The translations under genes and the position numbers were made by a program. Of a stretch of 23,676 bases of DNA, positions 1-7,200 are shown one piece after another. This DNA is from a virus. Numbering within the stretch: the stretch's first letter is position 1; each line of letters begins with the position of its first letter. The stretch covers positions 1-23,676 of IMG/VR virus record IMGVR_UViG_3300037137_000877; one strand, given 5' to 3'. Below the pieces are notes generated by a model. It was not told the origin of the DNA. It saw only the letters and a list, made by a program, of their open reading frames with translations, and made no database searches.

Positions 1-210
1 GATCGAAGGAGAAGGACTCACACTCGGAGAAGGACTGACACTTGGCGATATGCTCGGAGAAGGGCTGGCGCTAGGACTTGGACTTGCGCTTGGAGAAATG
101 CTCGGAGAAGGTGACGCACTTGGAGATTTAGACGGCGATGGACTAGGTGATACGCTGGGACTAATCGACGGCGATGGACTTAAACTTGGACTGACTGAAG
201 GGGAAACGCT
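1..210 (-). repeat. SPSX tandem repeat, distal block
   Basis: Degenerate 12-base repeat encoding Ser-Pro-Ser-X, after the non-repeat interruption at 211-270. It continues past the left edge, so its full length is unknown. Serine codons mix AGC/AGT and TCN types, so the DNA repeat is much less perfect than the protein repeat. Confidence 0.9.
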
Positions 211-1590
211 GTGACTTTCAGCAAAAGATATCTTCCAGTAATCCGTCCGCAAAATTGTCTCAGCCGGAGCGCTAGGGCTAACCGAAGGAGAAACACTAGG
301 CGACACCGAAGGACTCGGCGACGGAGAAACGCTTTCACTCACACTCGGACTCGGGCTGGCAGAAGGAGAGACCGACGGGCTCGGACTAGGAGACACGCTC
401 TCGCTTACGCTTGGCGATAGCGAAGGGCTTATCGATGGCGAAATGCTTGGGCTTGGCGATACGCTTGGCGAAATGCTCGGAGACGGAGACGGGCTTATAG
501 ACGGAGAAGGAGAAGCGCTCGGAGAGATTGACGGTGATGGACTTGCACTTGGGCTGATTGAAGGGCTAGGGCTTGGACTAACGCTAGGGCTTACACTCGG
601 AGACGGACTCGCGCTCGGGCTTATGCTCGGACTTATAGAAGGACTCGGGCTCGGAGAAACCGACGGAGAGATACTCGGGCTCGGGCTCGGGCTCACGCTA
701 GGACTAATGCTAGGAGACGGAGACGCCGAAGGAGACATCGAAGGGCTTATGCTCGGTGATACCGAAGGACTAATCGAGGGGCTAGGACTAGCTGATGGGC
801 TCTTGGACGGTGAAGGACTAGCGCTCGGAGACATACTCGGGCTCTTCGAGGGAGAAACGCTCGGGGAGATGCTCGGGCTCGGAGATGCGCTTGGTGACTT
901 GCTAGGACTTTTCGAAGGACTCACGCTAGGACTCACCGACCCCGCCGTAGCGGGTCTAAAGGCTACCGTCACTGCATACCACAAACCACTATCCCAAACC
1001 GTCCAAGTTTCCGGAGTCTGCCTTGCCGCAGCACCAGCTACCAGATACGCAGCAGCTAAGGTATGGTCGTATGTGTCGTCACCAACTTGAGAATAACCAG
1101 TGTACTCAGTTGGAGCAGTGATTGCAGCGTCTTTTACTACTGTCATCAACGCGGCACAAATAACACAGGCCCCGGCTGTCACAGTTGTGATCATAGGAGG
1201 CCCTGGATTCGCGCTTGTCGTTTCACCAGCTTCTGTTGGGGTTACGTCCGAAGGTGTTACTAAATCAACGCCTCTTAAGACGAACCCGATCGCGCTTGTG
1301 TCTGTTTCTGAATGACTATCTGCAACAGCAATAGCCGTCGTGTCGGGAGACGATCCTTGCTTTTTATAAAAAATGGCTAGGCTTGGATTAGCAGCAGCGG
1401 CTCCAGTATGGTAAACAAGGCGAGTGTACCCCGCTGTTGTCATTGAACAGTCTGCTGGGGTTCTTGCGGGAGAGCCAACGACAACTACCGTATAGTCGTT
1501 CTGCAAAGGAGGGGTAGAAAACGTTAGGGTTACAGCCCCGCCGTTATTCGCGTTGCCAACCTGAGGGGTTCCTATTATGGTTATAGCCAT
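1..1590 (-). CDS. Probable tail/fibre protein with SPSX-repeat stalk, 3' end cut by window edge
   Basis: Open for 530 codons from an ATG at 1590 to the window edge without a stop, so the C-terminus is missing. Residues 1-217 are a beta-rich, Gly/Ala/Thr-rich domain that begins MAITIIGTPQVGNANNGG and ends near VTVAFRPATAGS. From residue 218 the chain becomes a Ser-Pro-Ser-X repeat, with X mostly Val, Ile, Ala, Met, Lys or Pro. It is interrupted at about 441-460 by a non-repeat piece containing LRTDYWKISFAE, then resumes. The ATG directly abuts the stop of the upstream gene, which has the same head-plus-stalk plan, so the two are probably paralogous in architecture and translationally coupled. 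The layout suggests a virion surface fibre or tail appendage. I recognise no receptor-binding or enzymatic motif, so that role is inferred from context. Confidence 0.8.
   Translation of the reverse strand, partial: MAITIIGTPQVGNANNGGAVTLTFSTPPLQNDYTVVVVGSPARTPADCSMTTAGYTRLVYHTGAAAANPSLAIFYKKQGSSPDTTAIAVADSHSETDTSAIGFVLRGVDLVTPSDVTPTEAGETTSANPGPPMITTVTAGACVICAALMTVVKDAAITAPTEYTGYSQVGDDTYDHTLAAAYLVAGAAARQTPETWTVWDSGLWYAVTVAFRPATAGSVSPSVSPSKSPSKSPSASPSPSISPSVSPSKSPSMSPSASPSPSKSPSASPSPSISPSVSPSISPSMSPSASPSPSISPSVSPSPSPSISPSVSPSPSPSISPSISPSASPSPSVSPSVSPSPSPSISPSASPSPSISPSASPSPSISPSPSPSISPSVSPSPSISPSISPSLSPSVSESVSPSPSPSVSPSASPSPSVSESVSPSPSPSVSPSVSPSVSPSAPAETILRTDYWKISFAESHSVSPSVSPSLSPSPSISPSVSPSPSPSKSPSASPSPSISPSASPSPSASPSPSISPSVSPSPSVSPSPSI
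271..939 (-). repeat. SPSX tandem repeat, proximal block
   Basis: About 220 codons of Ser-Pro-Ser-X repeat in the minus-strand reading frame, starting right after the globular head of the protein. Two units in this block carry Glu where Pro is expected (SVSESVS). Codon choice for Ser and Pro varies from unit to unit. The same 12-base periodicity keeps other frames open, which produces misleading long open frames on the plus strand. Confidence 0.9.
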
Positions 1591-2766
1591 TTACGCTCCC
1601 AATTGATAAACCCTACAAACAACAATCTTGTTTTCGTCTTTATAGTTCGTTAGGTTCGCGATAAAAGCCGTCAGAATAAAATCTGTATTGGCCACTGAAG
1701 TATTATCAGTATCAACCTCTTCCCACAACAAAGAAACCCGGTTGTAAATTTGCAATACGACTGGCGAACTTAAGGGGGCATAATTACTCTGCCCTTCCCA
1801 TTCCAGCGTCCCACTGGTCGCGTCCCCGACATAGTCTTTGAACTGGTGGATAGCGTACTCCCCGACCGCGCTCTGAAGAACCCGCTCGTCGTTCTTGGAA
1901 GAAACGTCCGTATATTCCTGAGGAGTGTATGCGTTTTCCAGGTCAGCAATCCCCGTCGGCAGGGAAGCATAATTCCCTTTGGTATAATTCTCATACCCTG
2001 CGCTGGGGGAGGCCGAAGGAGTCACCGCTCCACCGCTAGGAGAAGGGGATGGAGAAACCGAGGGAGAAACCGAGGGAGAAATACTCGGCGAAATACTCGG
2101 GCTTAAACTTGGACTAACACTGGGTGAAACCGATCCCGCGAGCGGCCCCCAAGCAGCGAAAACACCGACGTCATCGCCACCCGAAGTTGAAAAATCCCCT
2201 GTCATTGCCAACGCAGTTTGCTCGGTCGGAAAAACAGCACTCGCACCCGAATAAGTTATAGCAGACTCAATATTCGCATCATAGTTTTCAGTCAGATTCG
2301 TCCAGGCAACCGTAGTCGTCCCACTTCCTCCGATAACACAACCGATAGCAAATCCCCCTGCGAGAACGTTAAGAGTGTCTGATATGGGATCAACCGCATT
2401 ACTGCCTGTGTCGGTAGGCGTTGCGCTAGATATACCAACCGCACGATAAAGAGCTATGCCGCAGCGAACCATCGTCTGACTGAATGTTACGACAACATCT
2501 CCAGTGGTTCCGTCTGGAACTGCGGCAATAGCAAGCCCCGCAATATTCGTGTTAGTCGGGTTGGCCTGCAATTGAACAACTATTGTCGCAGCGACTCCGC
2601 CGACCGTAATGCTAGAAATCGTCATGGCCGTCACACCAGCACGTCTGGCCATGGCCGCCACTATAATATACCTATTCGGATCAGCCGCCCCCAGGTTCTG
2701 CGCAGCAAAAGTATAGGCGTTGGTATCGGTGGTCGAACTAGCAGCTTGTAAAAAACTAAAATCCAT
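1591..2766 (-). CDS. Probable tail/fibre protein with short SPSX linker
   Basis: 391 residues. The N-terminal part (1-211) is beta-rich and low in charged residues, starting MDFSFLQAASSTTDTNAY. A short Ser-Pro-Ser-X linker spans about 212-244. A C-terminal domain follows (about 255-391, YENYTKGNYASLP to YQLGA) with a more ordinary composition. The head-to-stalk junction (AGSVSPSVSPS) is the same as in the downstream gene, but the linker is far shorter and the C-terminal domain is complete. Position after a glycan cassette and before the long-stalk gene fits a tail-fibre or appendage protein. No enzymatic motif is visible. Function is inferred from composition and place; the coding call is firm. 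Confidence 0.75.
   Translation of the reverse strand: MDFSFLQAASSTTDTNAYTFAAQNLGAADPNRYIIVAAMARRAGVTAMTISSITVGGVAATIVVQLQANPTNTNIAGLAIAAVPDGTTGDVVVTFSQTMVRCGIALYRAVGISSATPTDTGSNAVDPISDTLNVLAGGFAIGCVIGGSGTTTVAWTNLTENYDANIESAITYSGASAVFPTEQTALAMTGDFSTSGGDDVGVFAAWGPLAGSVSPSVSPSLSPSISPSISPSVSPSVSPSPSPSGGAVTPSASPSAGYENYTKGNYASLPTGIADLENAYTPQEYTDVSSKNDERVLQSAVGEYAIHQFKDYVGDATSGTLEWEGQSNYAPLSSPVVLQIYNRVSLLWEEVDTDNTSVANTDFILTAFIANLTNYKDENKIVVCRVYQLGA
2035..2133 (-). repeat. Short SPSX repeat linker
   Basis: About 33 codons of Ser-Pro-Ser-X (residues 212-244 of the host protein), joining the beta-rich head to the C-terminal domain. Same repeat type as the long blocks in the neighbouring gene. Confidence 0.85.
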
Positions 2767-2787
2767 TTATTTTTATTCCTTCACCAA

Positions 2788-3447
2788 TCATGTTTTTACC
2801 CAAAAAAAACTTGGACATCGATCTTTATTAATCACGAACCATGGATTGATTTGATAGGCCTTCGTCCAGGCCTGCACCACTTCCTTCACCTGGCAAAGCC
2901 GGATTTTCTCTTCGGGTGTTAAGTTTTTAACATAAGTCATCTTCGACTCTGAACTGTTCCAGTAATCGTGCCCCGCGACAATCCCACCGGGCCTTACCTT
3001 CTTAGACCACTCAGCAATATCATCTGTCACATACCTGAAAGAGTGGTTCCCGTCGATGAATACGAAGTCCAACGAATTATCCAGAAAGCTATTTACCGCC
3101 TCCATCGAATATTTACGAATAAACTCGCAATTGTAAGAAGCAAGCCTTTGCTTGGCGGTCTCCATGCAGGTATTTAAGATTATTTGGCCGGGTAAATCGT
3201 GATGCTCTATATATTCAGGATATGCTTCCCACGGATCGATGCAGTAGAGCTTGAGGCCGGGGATGTATTTGCAGAGGAACTGAGAAAAGAACCCCGTCGC
3301 TACTCCGATCTCGGCCCCGGTCTTGAACCCCAGCGCGTTTAGAAGCTTCGGGAATCCGTTGAACCTACTCATACTCCACTGAACCGGGAGCGGTTGGCTG
3401 GGGTTATACTTCAGGTGCTTCTGGATGAATTTTAGGGTATCGGTCAT
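2788..3447 (-). CDS. SAM-dependent class I methyltransferase
   Basis: 219 residues from the ATG at 3447. This start makes an ATGA overlap with the stop of the upstream HNH gene and has AGGAG just before it. A longer frame starting at 3483 lacks a ribosome binding site. The SAM-binding glycine motif is AEIGVATG (about 45-52), followed by the acidic strand end CIDPWEAY (about 69-76). The motif [10 protein letters not shown] (about 128-137) and the later GHDYW (159-163) are typical of the Methyltransf_24 group, which includes sugar and small-molecule O-methyltransferases. It sits at the end of a run of glycosyltransferase genes, so methylation of a glycan is the likeliest role. A DNA target is unlikely because no DNA methylase catalytic motif such as DPPY or NPPY is seen. 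Substrate unknown. Confidence 0.85.
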   Translation of the reverse strand: MTDTLKFIQKHLKYNPSQPLPVQWSMSRFNGFPKLLNALGFKTGAEIGVATGFFSQFLCKYIPGLKLYCIDPWEAYPEYIEHHDLPGQIILNTCMETAKQRLASYNCEFIRKYSMEAVNSFLDNSLDFVFIDGNHSFRYVTDDIAEWSKKVRPGGIVAGHDYWNSSESKMTYVKNLTPEEKIRLCQVKEVVQAWTKAYQINPWFVINKDRCPSFFWVKT

Positions 3448-4067
3448 GATCTCCTGTGAATTTTCTTGTGGCATTTTTTGCATAAAGTGATTCCATTGTC
3501 CAAAGCAAACCGAAGTTCTGGAAATTTAGCAAATGACTTAATATGATGGGCATGGAGGTCATGGCCTCTTTTAAAGCATTTCTGGCAAGTCCAGTTATCT
3601 CTTGCAAAAACTGACTCTCGCCACAAACGAGATTCTACGGAATGACGGATTTTGCTATTTTCAGGAGTAATCCCGCCTTTCCAGAGATGGCATCTTGTCC
3701 CACGCATATAATAACCATCACACTTGCTGCATCGTTTTGGAGTATACGTCGATAATATGATTCCACAATCAACGCACCTATGTTTTCCGCCATTCCACTT
3801 GGGATGTTTTTCTCCCGCCATATCTGGCCTTTTTATCCCGACCTTAGCGTCAGAGATCCTCTTGACTATTTTGCTTGTTTCTTTTGTTAGTCCTTTGTTC
3901 CAAGTAGATTTCCCGTAAAATGGATTTTTATTTCCAGCGAGTTTTCCTTTCAGCGCCACGCTTCTTTTTCTCAGAGTTTCCTCAGACGGACTTATGCCAA
4001 AAAAAGGATGCTTGTCTCCTTTTTGAAATCCTTGATTCGGTTTATGTTTATAAACACCTGTTGGCAT
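3444..4067 (-). CDS. Free-standing HNH endonuclease with NUMOD3-like repeats
   Basis: 207 residues. The N-terminal third has repeated short motifs typical of NUMOD3 DNA-binding modules of homing endonucleases: GDKHPFFG (17-24), GNKNPFYGK (45-53) and [10 protein letters not shown] (85-94). A four-cysteine zinc finger follows (C98, C101, C113, C116). The C-terminal HNH nuclease has C161-x2-C164, HAHH (172-175), an N at 191 and C196-x2-C199 with a closing H204. The gene lies between a glycosyltransferase (one base away) and a methyltransferase (4-base overlap), two genes it has no functional link with. That position is typical of a mobile homing endonuclease that landed at a gene boundary. Only a weak ribosome binding site is present, so it probably relies on translational coupling. 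Confidence 0.85.
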   Translation of the reverse strand: MPTGVYKHKPNQGFQKGDKHPFFGISPSEETLRKRSVALKGKLAGNKNPFYGKSTWNKGLTKETSKIVKRISDAKVGIKRPDMAGEKHPKWNGGKHRCVDCGIILSTYTPKRCSKCDGYYMRGTRCHLWKGGITPENSKIRHSVESRLWRESVFARDNWTCQKCFKRGHDLHAHHIKSFAKFPELRFALDNGITLCKKCHKKIHRRS

Positions 4068-4068
4068 A

Positions 4069-4890
4069 TTAGTTTCCCGTAAGATATTTTTCCCAGTCTT
4101 CTGGCCAGTTCGGAATCGGCATAAATCGGTTAATAACCTTCATGAATTTTTCTCTGTTTTTGTTGACCCAAAAATCAAAAGCATAACTTCTCGAAGATCT
4201 GATCTGGCTATTGTTCGCTCGATACATCCTGCCGTAAGTTTTTCCTTTAAAAAGATGTGCGTAAAAAGTCTTTTTGCAAACTCTCACTTGACCACCGGAC
4301 GACCATGTTTCTAGAGCGAGTTCAACATCTTCCTGGCCCCACCCGGTATAGCCATCAATCCTCATAAACCCCATTTTTTCAAAATAGCTTTTGCGCATAA
4401 ACCACGATGACCCCTGCATGGTCAAGGTAGTATCCTGATCGCTTGATCTCCCCCAAGGATAGGGTTTTAAAATTCCTTTTTTAAATTCGTTCCATATCCA
4501 ATATTCATAATCCACCGGAGGGACATCTTGTCTTATCGTCCAGCTTTCGGGCTCGAGCTTGTACCTTCGCGGGATAACGACCCAGTTCTCCTCGCAATCT
4601 CTGGAAAGAATCTCATCGAATCCCGGCCCAACCATGCAGTGCGCGTCAAGGGCCATGACAAATTCGCCTTGTGCAATTTGTACCGCTATGTTGATCCCAA
4701 CTCGCTTTTGCATCTGTGGGCTATTCGCAAGACAAAAATAACTTACTCGCGGATCTACGACCCTGCTTTCTGGCTCGTATCCATCCAGAGAGACAATGAC
4801 CTCGATCTCTCCAGTTGCATTCTTCAACACGTCCTCAATGGTCTGATTAAGGAAACGCTCTTGTCTTGAAGGTATAATTACCGTGACCAC
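4069..4890 (-). CDS. GT-A fold (GT2-like) glycosyltransferase
   Basis: 273 residues from the GTG at 4890, which has GGGAG six bases upstream and gives an N-terminus ([14 protein letters not shown]) that lines up with the upstream paralogue (MVSVIIPSRNEIYL). An ATG start at 4938 is possible but would lie deep inside the upstream gene. Features of the family are the VIIPSR nucleotide-binding strand, the LDAHC segment (DXH/DXD metal-binding position) and [14 protein letters not shown], the acceptor-side acidic motif. It is expected to transfer a sugar from a nucleotide-sugar donor in the cytoplasm. It is clearly paralogous to the N-terminal half of the upstream gene, indicating tandem duplication. 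Donor and acceptor are unknown. Confidence 0.85.
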   Translation of the reverse strand: MVTVIIPSRQERFLNQTIEDVLKNATGEIEVIVSLDGYEPESRVVDPRVSYFCLANSPQMQKRVGINIAVQIAQGEFVMALDAHCMVGPGFDEILSRDCEENWVVIPRRYKLEPESWTIRQDVPPVDYEYWIWNEFKKGILKPYPWGRSSDQDTTLTMQGSSWFMRKSYFEKMGFMRIDGYTGWGQEDVELALETWSSGGQVRVCKKTFYAHLFKGKTYGRMYRANNSQIRSSRSYAFDFWVNKNREKFMKVINRFMPIPNWPEDWEKYLTGN

Positions 4891-6305
4891 TTTTCTCTCC
4901 CTTTGAATTTTCTCACCCAGTACTCCGCGCTCCCCCACACCGGAATCTCTTTGCGGGGTTCGGCGTCTTTGCCGTAGTGTTTCTGTCCGGACGTGTTTTT
5001 GTTGTGGCAGATCACCAGGTTGGGATCCTTAGTCTCGAAGGTCTCGAAGGCATAACCATCTTCACGTCCCGGTTCCCTGTCCCGGTCGCCCTTCTCCAGG
5101 CACTCGATGAGCGTTTTCCTGTGGGCAATGCACTGACTCAAAATCGGACGCTTACGGTAGCTGTAAACTTTATCCTCCTGGTCGAGATGCAACATCCAGC
5201 GGTTGAGGTTGTATCCGAACGGAGTCTTGGGCCTATGCTTGAAGTGCTCGGGGACATAAAGACAATCGTCCTCGCAGAGGGCGACGTAGTCTGTGGTGGC
5301 GGCCTTCGCCCCAACCAGGACTTGACGATAGATGTTCGTCAAGGACCGCTCTTGCGAGACGACAATATTTTTCCCCAAATCCATGGGCCTTTGAGAAACG
5401 CTCACGATTGGGTACCCGAACTTTTTCAGGGCCCGCAGGACTGAATACTCAATCCCCGGAGCCACTACGTTAGCCGTGTAATAAAGAAGAGTGAGGTCGG
5501 TTGTCCATCCCGGCGGATCGAACTTGTCGATAAGCCACTGGAATTTTCGCGTTTGCTTTTCCCACTTGTCATTGATCCAAAGATCACGAGAATATTTCCG
5601 TACGCGCTCGATCTGGTTACCCGATATTTTGTACGGGAACCCCGGCCCGCCTCCTCCTCTGAACCAATGGGCGAACCAGGTTTTCTTGTTCACCTTCAGA
5701 GCACCACCAGATAGCCATGCCTTACACGACACCTCAACACCTTGCTGTCCCCATCCGCCTTCGTGGTTCTCGTCACACCCGCCCTGCTCGAAGAAACGCG
5801 CTTTGGGCATAAACCATCCCGGCCCCATGCAGCACATCGTGTCGTCGATGAGTTTTTCGCTTCGGGGTTCGTGTTTGTAATACTCAGCTCGAAGAAGTCT
5901 TCCTTCATCACATCCGATGTACATATAGTCCGTGCGCTTGTGGAGTTTTGGGAGCCAGGTGCCGTGGTCGAGGTTGTACATCCTGGGGATCACAGTCCAA
6001 TCCGGTTCGCAGTCCTGAGCAAGAATAACGTCGAAACCCTTCCCGACAGCGCAGTGAGCGTCGAGTTTTATAATAAACTCGCCCTTGGCGATACTGGCTC
6101 CGTGGTTGATACAAGCCCGTTGGCCGATAGGGGTTTCGTGATGGACAAAAACAACCCGCTCATCGTTCAAAACTATGGGCGGGGCAGGGAGGTACCCATC
6201 GAGTTCGGCAATGATCTCGATTGGCCCTTCGGCGTTCTCGAGTATATTGCGGATGGTGCGCTCGAGATAGATTTCATTCCTAGATGGAATAATTACGCTG
6301 ACCAT
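4878..6305 (-). CDS. Two-domain glycosyltransferase
   Basis: 475 residues, with AGGAGG four bases before the ATG. Domain 1 (about 1-265) is a GT-A glycosyltransferase: VIIPSR at 5-9, LDAHC at 81-85 for metal and nucleotide binding, and GGWGQQGVE at 183-191. It matches the downstream gene over most of its length. Domain 2 (about 272-475) starts with a fresh strand-rich segment (TLLYYTANV), includes CEDDCLYVPEH at 344-354 as a second possible DXD-type metal site, and looks like another, divergent GT-A module. A fusion of two transferase modules suggests two successive sugar additions. Its 3' end overlaps the next gene by 13 bases. Certain as a glycosyltransferase; the second domain's catalytic competence is inferred. 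Confidence 0.85.
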   Translation of the reverse strand: MVSVIIPSRNEIYLERTIRNILENAEGPIEIIAELDGYLPAPPIVLNDERVVFVHHETPIGQRACINHGASIAKGEFIIKLDAHCAVGKGFDVILAQDCEPDWTVIPRMYNLDHGTWLPKLHKRTDYMYIGCDEGRLLRAEYYKHEPRSEKLIDDTMCCMGPGWFMPKARFFEQGGCDENHEGGWGQQGVEVSCKAWLSGGALKVNKKTWFAHWFRGGGGPGFPYKISGNQIERVRKYSRDLWINDKWEKQTRKFQWLIDKFDPPGWTTDLTLLYYTANVVAPGIEYSVLRALKKFGYPIVSVSQRPMDLGKNIVVSQERSLTNIYRQVLVGAKAATTDYVALCEDDCLYVPEHFKHRPKTPFGYNLNRWMLHLDQEDKVYSYRKRPILSQCIAHRKTLIECLEKGDRDREPGREDGYAFETFETKDPNLVICHNKNTSGQKHYGKDAEPRKEIPVWGSAEYWVRKFKGREKWSR

Positions 6306-6313
6306 CCGGCCTC

Positions 6314-6457
6314 CTATTGACTCACTTTTTCCAGCATATAAAAGGACAAATTCGTTTCAACCCCGAATATGGTTCCGTCGGACTTAAAATGAAAAGTAAC
6401 GATTTTTTCATCAGCCGCTAAAATGGATTTGTCGAATAACTTAACGAGTCTGTACAT
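6314..6457 (-). CDS. Small protein of unknown function (47 aa)
   Basis: A short frame (MYRLVKLFDKSILAADEK to YMLEKVSQ) that fills most of the gap between two glycosyltransferase genes. It has a near-perfect ribosome binding site, GGAGG six bases before the ATG, and its TAG stop lies just upstream of the AGGAGG of the next gene. That spacing fits a coupled operon. No signal peptide, membrane helix or known motif is seen. Called coding on ribosome binding site and spacing alone. Confidence 0.6.
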   Translation of the reverse strand: MYRLVKLFDKSILAADEKIVTFHFKSDGTIFGVETNLSFYMLEKVSQ

Positions 6458-6489
6458 AATCAACCTCCATAGGTTTGAGAATAATTGGA

Positions 6490-7200
6490 TCATTTATTGA
6501 TAAGCTCCCCGCTGAGTCCCCAGACCAGGTCTCTTGCCATTCTTCGATCATAAGTGGTTCTGTCCTTATCGAAGTCCCTGCGCGTATGCAGGTGCGTCGC
6601 GTCTTTCCCTTCGCTGAGGGTGTATGCCGGGTGGAAGTGCACCAGAATGCAAGCCTTGTGGAACTTAAACCTTCCAAGAATCGTCGCTTGCTTCTCGACT
6701 TCGAGGTCGGCGTAAAGGCTTGTGTAATCCGGACAAAAAACTTGTCGGTCCTTGAAGCGGTCGGCGTACTTCAGGCCGATAATCCCAAAAGCCGCAAGAC
6801 AAGGCTGATACGGTTCGGTGATGTTCTCGATATTGAACCCAATAACCCCGTCGAACTCCATCTTCTTAATCTCCATCGCCGCGATCGCCAGGCAGTAACG
6901 ATTAAGCAAAACGTCGTCGGTCAGGTAACACATCGCGTCGGCAGTTGATTCCCTCAGTCTGTCGTTCCAAAAGTCCGGGAGCTTGAATTTACTGGACACC
7001 TGGGGCAAAAGATGATGCTCAATCCAAGCCCAGTCCATCCCTTTAGTCGCGCTTGAGAATTCGCCCGCATGTGAATAATAGACTTTGATCCTGACCTGAA
7101 CGTCTTTTCCGCACTGCTCCATCGCCTCGTTCACGGACAAAAGCGCCCGCTTAAGTTTCTCTTCCCGCATAAAGGTGGGAATAACGACGTCGAGGTTCAT
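6490..7200 (-). CDS. GT-A type glycosyltransferase-like protein
   Basis: 236 residues. The opening MNLDVVIPTFMREEKLKRAL is the classic first beta-strand and helix of GT-A glycosyltransferases. AMCYLTDDVLL (about 89-99) supplies the acidic DXD-like position at TDD 94-96. The C-terminal part (HPAYTLSEGKDATHLHTRRDF) is charged, as often seen around the acceptor site. The ATG overlaps the TGA of the upstream gene by four bases and has AGGAG nine bases before it, so it is translationally coupled. It is more divergent than the two GT2-like neighbours, and its family is not certain. Confidence 0.75.
   Translation of the reverse strand: MNLDVVIPTFMREEKLKRALLSVNEAMEQCGKDVQVRIKVYYSHAGEFSSATKGMDWAWIEHHLLPQVSSKFKLPDFWNDRLRESTADAMCYLTDDVLLNRYCLAIAAMEIKKMEFDGVIGFNIENITEPYQPCLAAFGIIGLKYADRFKDRQVFCPDYTSLYADLEVEKQATILGRFKFHKACILVHFHPAYTLSEGKDATHLHTRRDFDKDRTTYDRRMARDLVWGLSGELINK

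Noticed and set aside
1-939. CRISPR array
   Set aside because: Repeats are 12-base, continuous, degenerate and in frame; no spacers of constant length and no cas genes.
443-1090. A long plus-strand frame of Gly/Leu/Asp repeats
   Set aside because: It is the other-strand image of the SPSX repeat, which has a 12-base period and keeps several frames open; no ribosome binding site, and all other genes are on the minus strand.
2788-3447. DNA methyltransferase
   Set aside because: No catalytic DPPY/NPPY or PC motif; the IDGNHSF and GHDYW motifs point to a small-molecule or sugar O-methyltransferase type.
4977-6320. Long plus-strand frames opposite the glycosyltransferase genes
   Set aside because: They are antisense to well-supported genes with clear motifs and have no ribosome binding sites of their own.
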